A stretch of DNA of 64,000 nt. Source: Takakia lepidozioides (Eukaryota; Streptophyta; Takakiopsida; Takakiales; Takakiaceae). Below the pieces are notes generated by a model that was not told the DNA's origin, did not search any database, and was given only the letters and a program-made list of their open reading frames with translations. Shown here piece after piece: positions 55,621 to 64,000 of this stretch; position 1 is the first letter of the stretch; each line of letters starts with the position of its first letter. Position numbers and translations under genes: made by a program. The stretch spans positions 66,569,053 through 66,633,052 of the forward strand of contig CM060732.1 of assembly GCA_030704615.1 (NCBI GenBank), in the 5' to 3' direction.

Positions 55621-56440
55621 GGTCACAGGGTCACAGCCCCACAGGCACAGCCTGTCACAGCCTGTCACAGCCCGTCACAGCCCCACAGGCCACTGGGCAC
55701 AGCCGGACACAGCCCGCCACAGCCCCACAGAGCACATGACACAGCTTGTCACAGCCCCTCACAACCTGTCACAGCTCGCCACAGCCTGTCACTAGGCACA
55801 GCCTGTCACAGCCCTACACAGGTCACAGGGTCACAGCCCCACAGCCGCAACCTGTCACAGCCCCAAAGGCCACATGTCACAGCCTGTCGCAGCCCATCAC
55901 AACCCCAAAGGCCTCAGGCACAGCCTGTCACCCCTACAAAGGTCACAGGGTCATAGCCCCAAGGGCCACAGCCTATCACAGCCCCTCACAGCCCCATAGG
56001 CCACAGGGCATAGCTTGTCACAGCCGTCCACAGCCCGTCACAGCCCCACAGGCCACATGGCACAGCCTGTCACAGCCCTTATAGCCCGTCACAACCCCAC
56101 AGGCCCATAGGGCACAGCCTGTCACAGCCCCTTATAGCCCGTCACAGCCCCACAGGCCACAGGGCACAGTCCCTCACAGCCCGCCCGTCACAGCCCCACA
56201 GGCCACTGGGCACAGCTTGTCATAGCTCGTCACAGCCCATCACAGCCCATCACGGCCACAGCTCGCCACAGCTTGTCACAGCTTGTCCGATCCCGTCACA
56301 GTCCACAGGCCACAGGGCACAGCCTGTCAAGCCCCTCACAGCCCGTCACAGCCCCACAGGCCACTGGGCACAGCCTGTCACAGCCCCCTCACAGCCCATC
56401 ACAGCTCGCCACAGCTGTCACAGCCCCACAGGCCACTCAT
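55480..56440. repeat. CACAGCC-type minisatellite in the leader region
   Basis: About 960 bp consist of variants of CCTGTCACAGCCC, CCACAGGCCACAGGGCACAG and related words, with irregular order and length. The left arm keeps only about 200 bp of it (48060-48260). All + frames through it read Ser/His/Gln/Pro repeats, which is not a gene. Confidence 0.9.
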
Positions 56441-57863
56441 GACAGTTTAGCCATTTCTCCAAGGGGTTTAGCCACGCCAAACTAGGGTTTGTGTCTCTTG
56501 GACTCTAGGCTTCTTTGCACCGAGCTATGGCGGCTGTGAAGAAATCAGCAATGTATTCTTGCTCTTTCGGCTCCCACACACCACCAATAGTAGCCCTAAG
56601 CCATGAGGAAGATGGTTGCCACAAACCAAGCCTTCTTTCTCACTTAGACTCCCCAAACACGCCACTAAACTCAATGGCAAACAACCAAGCCTTGCTGGTT
56701 TCCAGCCCTGTGGGCACTCATTCAAGCGTTTCCCTTGGCCATAACATCTGTCTTAGAGCCTATTCCAGCCCCCTACACCTGCCACTTCAAGAGCCATGCT
56801 CTATCTAGGCTTGAGGTTAAAACCCCAACTCAGAACACGCTCTACAAGTGTCGGACTATCACATAAGAGCAAATCAGCCCCTTACCTTCTCTTCTAGTTC
56901 TCTAAAGCTTGAAAACAAAAGCCCAATAGACTGAAGGCATGCTCCACACATGCCCCACTCTCACCACCAGAGAATCAGCCCCTTTGCTTTCTTTCTTGCA
57001 TCCACCAACCTGAAAATACACGCTTCAGCGGGCTGGAAGCATGCTCCACACATGCCCTACAGGGAAACCAACCCTTTCCTTCCTTTCTTGCTTGCCCTCC
57101 AAGCTTGAAGATGGAAGCTTCAATGAGCTGAATACATGCTCCACACATGCAACCTCTTCACACAAGAGGTATCAGCCCCCTATCTTGGCTCGTTAGATCC
57201 TTGATGCTCTCTAAGACAAGACTAAGTAGTCCACAGCCCTTGCCAAGCTCCTGAAACCCTAAGGCTTACATTTCCAGCCACAAGACACTCCTCTTGTGGT
57301 GCAAGAGCTCTTCTTCCAAGCTCTGAAACCCTAGGTGCACATTCCATGGCCTTGCCGCACCTCTTAGCTCCTGTTCCAGCCCTGCTCTTGCCATGACAAG
57401 AGCCTTCTCAATGCTGAAGCTCGATATTGAAACCCACTCTCAACATACTCCACAAAGTGCACTGATTTGCCCCAAGCCAAATCAGCCCTTTCGCTTGGTC
57501 TTGCAATCCTCACACAATGAAAGCTCGCATTCCCAAGTCCAGTTCTCAGCTTTGCACCAAAGCCCTATAACCTGCTCTTGACTGGTCCTCTTCCCAATCG
57601 TGCTTGCTCATGCATGTACACAATCTAAAACCATCAAGGTGCTCTGGAATTACCTGCAGCATGGTGCTTTCATCTCTGAAGCTGAAGATCGAATGCCAAG
57701 GTCTACCGCCTCGTAACCCACATCGCCTCCCGCTTCTAACAACCAAGAGCTCCACGGTGCTCCTTGCATGACAACCTGGTTTCTCTCATTCTCAAGCAAA
57801 AACCACAAGTGCTACAACTAACTCGTATCTGGCACTCACAGATACGAGCTCATCTTTCTCGAG
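56441..57863. other. Leader of the nested element with a ~100-bp tandem repeat
   Basis: Non-coding. GCTCCACACATGC recurs at 56941, 57043 and 57138 (spacing 102 and 95), each with an AGCCC..TTTC.TTC..TGC context. AAACCCTA words occur near 57253 and 57329. This is probably the untranslated leader or the inner LTR part of the nested element. Confidence 0.5.
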
Positions 57864-58179
57864 TGATAAAGAAGAAGAATACAAGCACGAGCTCACAAAT
57901 CTGAAGCATAAACTCATGCATATATAACCTCATCACTCAAATACAAGTCAAGTCAAGTGCACCCCACGCCATGGGGAATCCACACTACGGCGCCATAGCT
58001 AGGCGCGGTGAGGCTCAACTCGAGAAAGATGAGCCTCCCACGCTTGCCGTGAAGATAACCATTCCAGGGCCTAAATCTGCCTTGACCCCTGGATTGACAC
58101 TTGGGCCAATCCCAAATGTCAATATGTAAAAGCTAGTTATTTCCTAGCTAGTTTCACACTAGTGATAAAATAACTTGAC
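57864..58179 (-). repeat. 316-bp terminal repeat (unit B), right copy
   Basis: TGATAAAGAAGAAGAAT to AATAACTTGAC, nearly identical to 46906-47221. It abuts the right target-site copy GGCGTGT. Read from the minus strand it is the outer end of the 5' LTR. Confidence 0.85.
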
Positions 58180-58180
58180 G

Positions 58181-58368
58181 GGCGTGTCGAGGACCAATTC
58201 AGGGCGTTCAACCGGAGCACCAAGAGGCGGATAATCAATTTCAACCACCAGGCTAGGATCAACTGAAGCACGCACGATGCTGGCAAAAATCAACTCAAAA
58301 TGACCAGCGGGATTTTCTTTGTACGCATTAAGCTCAGCGTCAGTTGAAGGATTAGAAGACGAGGCCAT
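58181..58368 (-). pseudogene. Gag N-terminus of the outer element
   Basis: The minus frame starts MASSSNPSTDAELNAYKENP and runs to VERPELVLDTP, where the nested element is inserted. It starts about 180 bp inside the 5' LTR, the normal place for gag. Confidence 0.7.
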
Positions 58369-58548
58369 TGCCGCAGGTTACAAAAACGCAAGCAGATACT
58401 GTGAAAGCCAGGAGCAAGCAAAAACACGAGCGAGAACTGAAATAGTAGAGCGCCGCCATGGCAAGAGTGTCAGTGTACAGCTACCTGACGTACAAAGAAG
58501 GAATGTGCAGCTAATGATTAATAAAATCCTGCAACCCCTTCTCCACCA

Positions 58549-59048
58549 AGATTCTCGCCCACCCCGTTATTCCTCTTCCTCTACGGGTATTGAGCTATCA
58601 CGGGGATGTGTGCTCGGTAAAACAAACTAGCAAGATAGGCAGGATCCAACGGAGAGTAGTCAGAATCATTCACATGGATTAACAACACATCCTCACTCAC
58701 ACCTTCTTCATCCAAAACTCACACACAGGTACACTAGGGTTTACACATCAAACGTACACTGCCACCTTAAGTGTTGTTTTTATCTCTTTTATAAACGAAG
58801 GCCCACAATCTCATCTAACCAAGTGGCAAGCCTTGATTGGTTATTTATATTTCATTCGGGTGTCTGTTCAGATAGGATGCCACCTCATTCTATTTTAGAG
58901 ATAAACTAGCTGTTAATATAAGACAATACTTAGTTTAAAAATAGATTGTTTCCAGCTGGTTTCATCCAAGCCCTTTTCCAACGGTCATCATCGTGCGTCT
59001 GTTCATCCAAATGTCGAAAAGGTAGATAGAAGGAATCTAGCCATTACA
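58549..59048 (-). repeat. 5' LTR of the outer gypsy element
   Basis: Partner of 39759-40266. Just inside it, on the minus strand, TGGTGGAGAAGGGG follows the LTR end and begins with the TGG expected of a tRNA primer-binding site, but the matching tRNA was not identified. Confidence 0.85.
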
Positions 59049-59052
59049 TCAT

Positions 59053-59460
59053 TCATGAAATTTTTTGCGCCTAATAATAAAATCAATCAATCAGAAAATT
59101 AGGCATGTTTTGAAAACAATTTCTCAAATTAGGCATCTTCATCCTATTATTTTTTTAAATTAGGCACATGAGAAGAGAAAACATTTATTTTCTGGTCATT
59201 GGGTACACTGGTTTTCAAATTGGTATGCTGGTGCATGGTGAAACCTCTTACACAATGGTACTCTTGAGTTGTGGTAGGCTGGTAGGCTAGTTATTTTCGC
59301 AAGCATATATTTGTATTCATTTTTGTTCAAAGAAATTTTGATCTTATTACAAACAACATGAGAAGAGGCTTGCAAGTATTTTGGTGGAATTTTTGGGCAT
59401 TAGGCACTTTAGTCCCATAATTTCCGTTGTTTGAGAACAGCGGAGCCCTGACAAATTTTA
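59053..59460. other. AT-rich flank of the gypsy element
   Basis: No gene. The word AAATTAGGCA and close variants recur four times between 59095 and 59170. Confidence 0.5.
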
Positions 59461-60105
59461 TTAATAAAAAATAACTCAGGAAAAAACAACCATAAGGATG
59501 ATAAAGGAGACACTGCCCCGTGGCCAAATCTGAGAGAGGCTGCAGGAGACTAAGGATGAGTAGGTCCATAGCAGCGAGACAAGACTACAGAGGCTCATTG
59601 ATTCTGCATCCAGAGGATTCAAACGAGAGGTGAACTTTGGATTTGCCCTTTCTGGAGGTTCTCTTATGCATCCAATCCCTATCTGATTCTTCCTGCTCCA
59701 TAGATAGTTGGGCGCTAGTGGAGCTGCCAACATGGCGGGATGCCGTCGTTCCAGACAATCGATGAGTCTGATGTCCTTGTGCAGATGATGTTCCCTTTCC
59801 CCAGGCGTTATCAAAGCCAGTGAAAAGCTGTTATCTCCTTCGTTGCGCACATCGAGGCAGTCTCCCACCATTTTATCTGGCCAAATCTGAACTGTGATAG
59901 GTATCAGGGTGGATGTCCATGCCCTTTTCCAGGAAAGCAGTGGGAATGGTGGAGGTGCCCCATTCTGCCATCCTGCATACTCTTAGTTTTAAATCATTAT
60001 AAGAACAGTCAAACTCCCGTATCATATCTCCAAAGCCCCTACATGCTTGAAGAAGAAAAGGGTCTGTCCACCAGGACAGGGTTGCGGCTACGCATAACAA
60101 AAGTT
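59461..60105 (-). pseudogene. Unidentified coding-like relic
   Basis: Minus frames 60100-59873 and 59871-59476 have protein-like composition (DPFLLQACRGFGDMIREFD, CRMAEWGTSTIPTAFLEKG, IRLIDCLERRHPAML), separated by a frame change. No family is recognised. It may be retroelement-derived. Confidence 0.3.
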
Positions 60106-60219
60106 ACAAACTGCTTCGATCATCTACTTTCAGGTTAAACTGTCTCTATATTTGAGTGGGAGCCTTTGATACCCATTGTATTGTCGTATTATCGATCTTG
60201 AATCGAGTTATCTCTGCTT

Positions 60220-60395
60220 TGACCCAATCTAGAGCATGGTCAACTGCGAGTTTCCAGTGGGAACCACTTGTAGGCAGCTCAGTTTTGCCAACCCCCAATA
60301 AGGACCTCCTCCATTTGCTTATGTCTAAAGCATGGTCACCATCGACTTTGCAGCGGGAACCATTTGTGGGCAGCTGAGCTTCCATACACAGAGGA
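60220..60395. repeat. Two diverged tandem units downstream of the TAF15-like gene
   Basis: AGAGCATGGTCAACTGCGAG...GGGAACCACTTGTAGGCAG and AAAGCATGGTCACCATCGAC...GGGAACCATTTGTGGGCAG are consecutive diverged copies, about 95 bp apart. The inverted duplicate at 26210-26310 keeps related sequence. Confidence 0.6.
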
Positions 60396-61511
60396 AGGAA
60401 ACTCCGCAACGACAAATATAGGTCATAGCCAACATGAGCAGGACAATACAATGAATAGGTTGGTACCAGCCTATACATACAGGAGTGGCTCCAAAACACT
60501 TGCAGCTTGTGACCTTCAGGCAGACTTTCATATGCTAACCATGACTAATCAAGCAGATTAAACCTGGCAGATATATCACAGCGAAAAGGATATCCAACAG
60601 GGTTACAGCGCAATCAAATACAGCCTTATGCAATGGATGGAAAGAGGAAGAGTGCATGAACATTCCAGCATATCCGGAAGGAGCTCATCGAGGGAGGAGG
60701 GATGTAGATTACAGTACTGTATGGCCATAAAACAAACCTCTTTGAGCAAGATTTGTATAGTTTCTACTCAGATAGCCAGTGAAGGACACAGTTTTACAGG
60801 CCTATGCCTACCTTAGGTGTTCCTTGAGACTGGGGAGGCGTCATAGACATCACTTGCAAGGATCTGGGGCATGGCATTGCCAACCTGGAAACTCATATTC
60901 AGCTCCACAGTCAGGTCCGACAACTCTTCTGCATGATGTGAGTCACCGTAGGGAGAATGGAGGGCCTTGAGTGTGGCATCTCCGAGCAAGAGAGCAGCCA
61001 TTCCTGTGCCTCCAGACAAGCGGAAGTAACACAGACCAAAGAAAGGCCAGACTACTGCATCTACATTCCTACCTTCATCCATACTGTACATTTAATAGCT
61101 TAAAAAGGTCAGTATTCAAAGACCAATCTCCAAGTGTGGCTCATAGGGTCCCACAAGCAGCAGCCAAGTTCAAAGACCTATATTGATTATCACAACTTTT
61201 TGAGAGTGAAAACAATAGATGCAGCCCAAAAAGGCTGGCAGGTTGAGGCCATATCCACTATTCAAGTGAGCTCCACCTTCTGCAGATGATCCTCCTCCCA
61301 TGACATCTCCCACTTACAAAACATGCTCAAAGGCCCAATATTCCTTCTATCAGTACCGTGTCCAAAGCCATCCTCTCCCCTGTGCACAATGCAACTGATG
61401 GCGCACTACCGAGTAAGAACTGACAGAAGGAGGAAATCCTATTGAGCACGGCTGGCACTCCATCATCACACTTGCCTAAGGCACAATCCCAAAAACTGCT
61501 CTGACGTTAAA

Positions 61512-62453
61512 TTAGTAAGGGCGAGAACGGTTGTAACCCCCGCCCTCTCGTCTATCCGGACCACCACCACCACCCCCCCGCTGACCCCCTCGAAACCCTC
61601 CCCCACCTCTAAATCCTCCACCCCCAGGCGCCAGAGGTCGAGGTGCAGATTTTGCAGCCATTGTGACCTTTATCTTGTGGCCTCTCAGTTCATAGTTGTT
61701 GAAGAACCCGCCTGCAGAGTGTGCTGCTGAAGGATCTTCATAGCTCAACACAGCATCTCCCTTATTTTTACCTGCTTCGTCCGTGTAAATCTTGATATTC
61801 CAAGGCCATTGATCCTTGTAACCCCGCTTCTGCTTCAGCCGTGCCACCTGACCGATACCCCCAAAGAGCTCCCGGAGCTCATCTTCTTTCACATCCAGCG
61901 GCAAGGCTGAGATGTAGATTCTTGTATTGTCACAAGATTCATTACAGTTTTCATCACACTGTTTTACTTCCACATCTGCTGCACCCCCTTGAATGTTAGT
62001 ATCCTCTCTCAGCTGATCATGGTAACTGCTGCGGTTGTCATTGAACCCTTTACTTTGGTCTCTGTCATTGTTCCTCCCATTCCTTTCTTGATTCCCTCCA
62101 TAGCCAGCAGGGCTGTCCAGGTTGCCACCACCACCCTGGCCTCCATAGCCACTGCCTTGGTCGCCATACCCAGCAGCCCCAGTCTCCACTCCTGCAGGTT
62201 TTCGCATCCCACACTTGTTGCACTCCATCCTCCTTGCAAAGTTGTTGTTCCCACAGTTGGTGTTGGGACACGTCCAGTCACCACTTCTATCCCCACTGCC
62301 ACCTCCCCGGGGTCGGCTGTCATATCCACCGCCACCTTGATTGCCCCCTCCCCTCTGAAAGTTGCTACGCTGGTCCCCTCTTGACCCCCGGTCTCCTCCG
62401 ACGTCAGGTATTCCATCCCGATATCTACCTCCCATGTTTGAGTAGTTCGACAT
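61512..62453 (-). CDS. TAF15-like RNA-binding protein (RanBP2 zinc finger + RRM)
   Basis: A single open frame of 313 residues from ATG 62453 (MSNYSNMGGRYRD); the nine upstream codons also open are not needed. Order: a Gly/Arg/Asp-rich N-terminus; a RanBP2-type zinc finger (DWTCPNTNCGNNNFARRMEC, then NKC); a Gly-rich spacer; an RRM (TRIYISALPLDVKEDELREL, then KGDAVLSYEDPSAAHSAGGF); and an RGG-rich C-terminus ending NRSRPY. This is the layout of plant TAF15/TAF15b, a FET-family nuclear RNA- and DNA-binding factor tied to TFIID and, in Arabidopsis, to flowering-time and immune gene control. The coding region has no intron here. Telo-boxes lie upstream. The 3' half and about 1.3 kb of downstream DNA were copied to 24565-26320. 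Confidence 0.92.
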   Translation of the reverse strand: MSNYSNMGGRYRDGIPDVGGDRGSRGDQRSNFQRGGGNQGGGGYDSRPRGGGSGDRSGDWTCPNTNCGNNNFARRMECNKCGMRKPAGVETGAAGYGDQGSGYGGQGGGGNLDSPAGYGGNQERNGRNNDRDQSKGFNDNRSSYHDQLREDTNIQGGAADVEVKQCDENCNESCDNTRIYISALPLDVKEDELRELFGGIGQVARLKQKRGYKDQWPWNIKIYTDEAGKNKGDAVLSYEDPSAAHSAGGFFNNYELRGHKIKVTMAAKSAPRPLAPGGGGFRGGGGFRGGQRGGGGGGPDRREGGGYNRSRPY

Positions 62454-62678
62454 TTCAAAACCCTTTTTTGAACACAACACAGCTGAAGTTGATCCACCTG
62501 TTACAGCCTAACAACAGAAGCAGAGCAAGGATCCACAAACGAAGTCATGATTCTTGAAAAACTGCGAAGGAACATTAAAAAACCAACTGTCTCATTCCCA
62601 ATGTAAATGTAAATGGCTGGGAACTCATCGCGAGCTCATCGTCCTCCAACTCTTGTGCGCTTAGCTTCCAGTAAACTG

Positions 62679-62688
62679 AAACCCTAAA
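62679..62688 (+). promoter_or_regulatory. Telo-box
   Basis: AAACCCTAAA, about 230 bp upstream of the TAF15-like ATG. Telo-boxes are common in promoters and first introns of plant housekeeping and translation-related genes, in either orientation. Confidence 0.4.
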
Positions 62689-63461
62689 GTACACAAGCCC
62701 GGTGCTCTTTAAACCAAATCACCCCAAACTCTACCGACTCGCGTGATATTAGAGCAGATCTGACCTGATGGCCCATTGAACTGTCCAGCGAGCCACCAAT
62801 GTTTGACGAGGGAAATACCAACCTTACACACTGATGCACAAATACATTTTCACTCGCTAGTTGGGCTTGGTTGGAGACGTCTCCAACAACCAGACTAGCA
62901 CTGGCAGACTAAAGCCCCTATAATACATAGCATGACGACAGGGTGGACTGTTTTGGCAGTCAGTGTCCACTGTGAAGGGACGTACTTTAGATGCCAGAAG
63001 AGTCAGGAACTTCTTCAGTTTTCTTCGAATTTGATAGCGGGAGAAGATACTCGCGAATTTCCACTAACTTCCGGTCCAGTCTCACAGTGCAGCTTGCCTT
63101 CACAATCTTTAAGCAGCAGGTCGCAGTTCCGAAACAAACCCGCAGTTCTAGCCCCACACAATTGAGCCACCCGAATGAAAAAGGAGAGGCAGAAGGGTAT
63201 CGATCTTACAGGAACTGCAAAGTGTTCCACATGGCCAACCCTCCCACCGAAACACGTCTAAGCTCTCAGAGTTGCTTATATCCAGCTGATACCAGGTCGA
63301 TTGAACCAGCTTACTAACGCAGCCACATCCTGCACTCACATTTCTGCGGCGTCCAAGAAGTGGATGCCATGACAGCAATCAAGAAGGTAGAGAAACATGA
63401 ACATCGACATGACCATCACTCTGTGCAGATCCTGGAAAACCTCAACCTATCCAGCAACGCC

Positions 63462-63470
63462 AAACCCTAG
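63462..63470 (+). promoter_or_regulatory. Second telo-box-like site
   Basis: AAACCCTAG followed by a CT-rich stretch. It lies about 1 kb upstream of the TAF15-like start and may mark the true promoter if the leader contains an intron. Confidence 0.3.
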
Positions 63471-63838
63471 CTTTTTCTTTTCCGTTCTTTTTTCTGCAAG
63501 ACTCTCTGCCGTCAAGTGCGTCCGTCCGTTTTTTATATATACATATATATCTAATTAATAAATTATTTTATTTATTTTAAACAGGGGGTAGAGGCCTTGG
63601 TGATTTATTGAAGGTGCAAAACAGTACAGAGGAGGAAAAAATAACCTCCGATGAGGTGTATCACAAGGGGAAGCACCCTGCACTATGACAGAGGGGGGGG
63701 GGGATAGTGGGAGTCTAGGCTGTCTAGCAAAGAGCAGGGAATATCAGTGATGTAGAAGTGAAGAGAAGAAGTGGTCTAGTGCTGCATCATATATAGAGTT
63801 TGGCACATAAAATCCTGCAGCATCAGAACAACGATTGC

Positions 63839-64000
63839 TCACACCCCAAAATCTAGGTGGGCCTTGGATTTCGCATCCTGTAGATTGAGATGTTTCCGAT
63901 TGACATCAAGACCATCCGATTCAACCGGCGATTTGCCATGCCCGGGGGATTTCATTGTGCCACTGGACTCTCGATTCATCCAGCCTGGTGCACAAAAGGT
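63839..64000 (-). CDS. C-terminal end of an unidentified minus-strand frame, cut by the window edge
   Basis: The minus frame entering from the right edge reads PGWMNRESSGTMKSPGHGKS and ends HLDFGV with a stop at 63841-63839. It is open for its whole visible length. It is too short to identify and could be the last exon of a gene or a LINE ORF end. The AATAAA and AT-rich tract downstream (63540-63610) would fit either. Confidence 0.3.
   Translation of the reverse strand, partial: TFCAPGWMNRESSGTMKSPGHGKSPVESDGLDVNRKHLNLQDAKSKAHLDFGV

Larger units (their letters stand above)
46765..58180 (-). mobile_element. Nested, rearranged Ty3/gypsy-type element with methyltransferase and PHD sequence
   Basis: It is inserted into the outer gag, and GGCGTGT lies on both sides (46758-46764 and 58181-58187). 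Removing it restores the outer gag word VLDTPSD. Its ends share a 316-bp direct repeat (46906-47221 and 57864-58179). The interior holds two head-to-head copies of leader-gag-protease, a methyltransferase-like segment and an integrase-tail/PHD segment. The RT-RNase H-integrase core is missing. It is therefore a defective derivative dependent on a complete relative. Confidence 0.85.
39759..59048 (-). mobile_element. Defective Ty3/gypsy retrotransposon containing a nested element
   Basis: Direct repeats of about 500 bp at 39759-40266 and about 58549-59048 enclose a minus-strand gag-protease-dUTPase-like-RT-RNase H-integrase series. TCAT lies immediately outside both ends (39755-39758 and 59049-59052) and the outer ends read TG...CA. 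Without the inner insertion (46765-58180) the element would be about 7.9 kb. The frames carry many stops and shifts, so it cannot move by itself. Domain order with integrase last is that of Ty3/gypsy. Confidence 0.9.
62454..63838. other. 5' region of the TAF15-like gene and AT-rich tract
   Basis: Holds the leader and promoter of the minus-strand gene. An AT-rich microsatellite-like tract (TATATATACATATATATC) lies near 63533-63580, then a G11 run at 63693-63703. The 3' flank of another minus-strand frame begins at the right, with AATAAA readable on the minus strand near 63606. Confidence 0.45.

Noticed and set aside
55456-56485. Long + strand frames rich in Ser, His, Gln and Pro
   Set aside because: They are translations of the CACAGCC minisatellite; several frames are open at once and none has a domain.
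61989-62557. + strand frames of 107-131 codons over the TAF15-like gene
   Set aside because: Antisense to the Gly-rich repeats of the real gene; Thr/Val/Ser-rich shadow composition.
1-64000. CRISPR arrays, bacterial operons and Shine-Dalgarno sites
   Set aside because: No regularly spaced identical short repeats; gene structure is that of a plant nuclear genome.

Overview
The window looks like nuclear DNA of a land plant with a large, repeat-rich genome. The evidence is split genes with GT-AG introns, an intronless DYW-type PPR gene, a CHUP1 chloroplast-positioning gene, a cinnamyl-alcohol-dehydrogenase-like gene, telo-box motifs and several kilobases of Ty3/gypsy sequence. The PPR architecture, a MULE-like relic with a SWIM finger and retroelements with methyltransferase-like sequence suggest a seed-free plant such as a fern or lycophyte. 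That assignment is inference.

Layout. 1-9.3 kb: mostly decayed mobile DNA (a SWIM-finger transposase relic, a palindrome cluster, LINE fragments, a two-exon methyltransferase-like remnant). 10.1-12.2 kb: a DYW PPR editing-factor gene built from four 303-bp modules. 12.9-14.4 kb: LINE and copia remnants. 14.6-16.2 kb: a five-exon CAD-like gene that has lost proton-relay residues. 16.6-18.1 kb: a small hairpin repeat and a TIR element. 19.8-23.9 kb: a TPR/beta-helix/DUF4470-like gene with two in-frame stops and a frameshift. 24-26.6 kb: a dispersed repeat holding an inverted duplicate of the 3' part of the TAF15-like gene from 61.5 kb. 28.2-34.1 kb: CHUP1 on the minus strand. 34-39.7 kb: gene-poor DNA with an 840-bp TIR element. 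39.8-59.0 kb: a defective Ty3/gypsy element (minus strand, with a dUTPase-like domain) whose gag is split by a second element at 46.8-58.2 kb. 59-64 kb: unknown repeats, the intact TAF15-like gene (minus) and its 5' region, and the C-terminal end of another minus-strand frame at the window edge.

The most unusual system is the inner retroelement. It carries gag and protease, then a DNMT3/DRM-like cytosine-methyltransferase motif I segment, and elsewhere an integrase C-terminal tail joined to a PHD finger. About 3.5 kb of it is present twice, head to head, forming a palindrome of about 7.5 kb with a spacer near 250 bp. Such a locus could yield long hairpin RNA. The cellular genes are unrelated housekeeping or organelle genes and form no operon or cluster.
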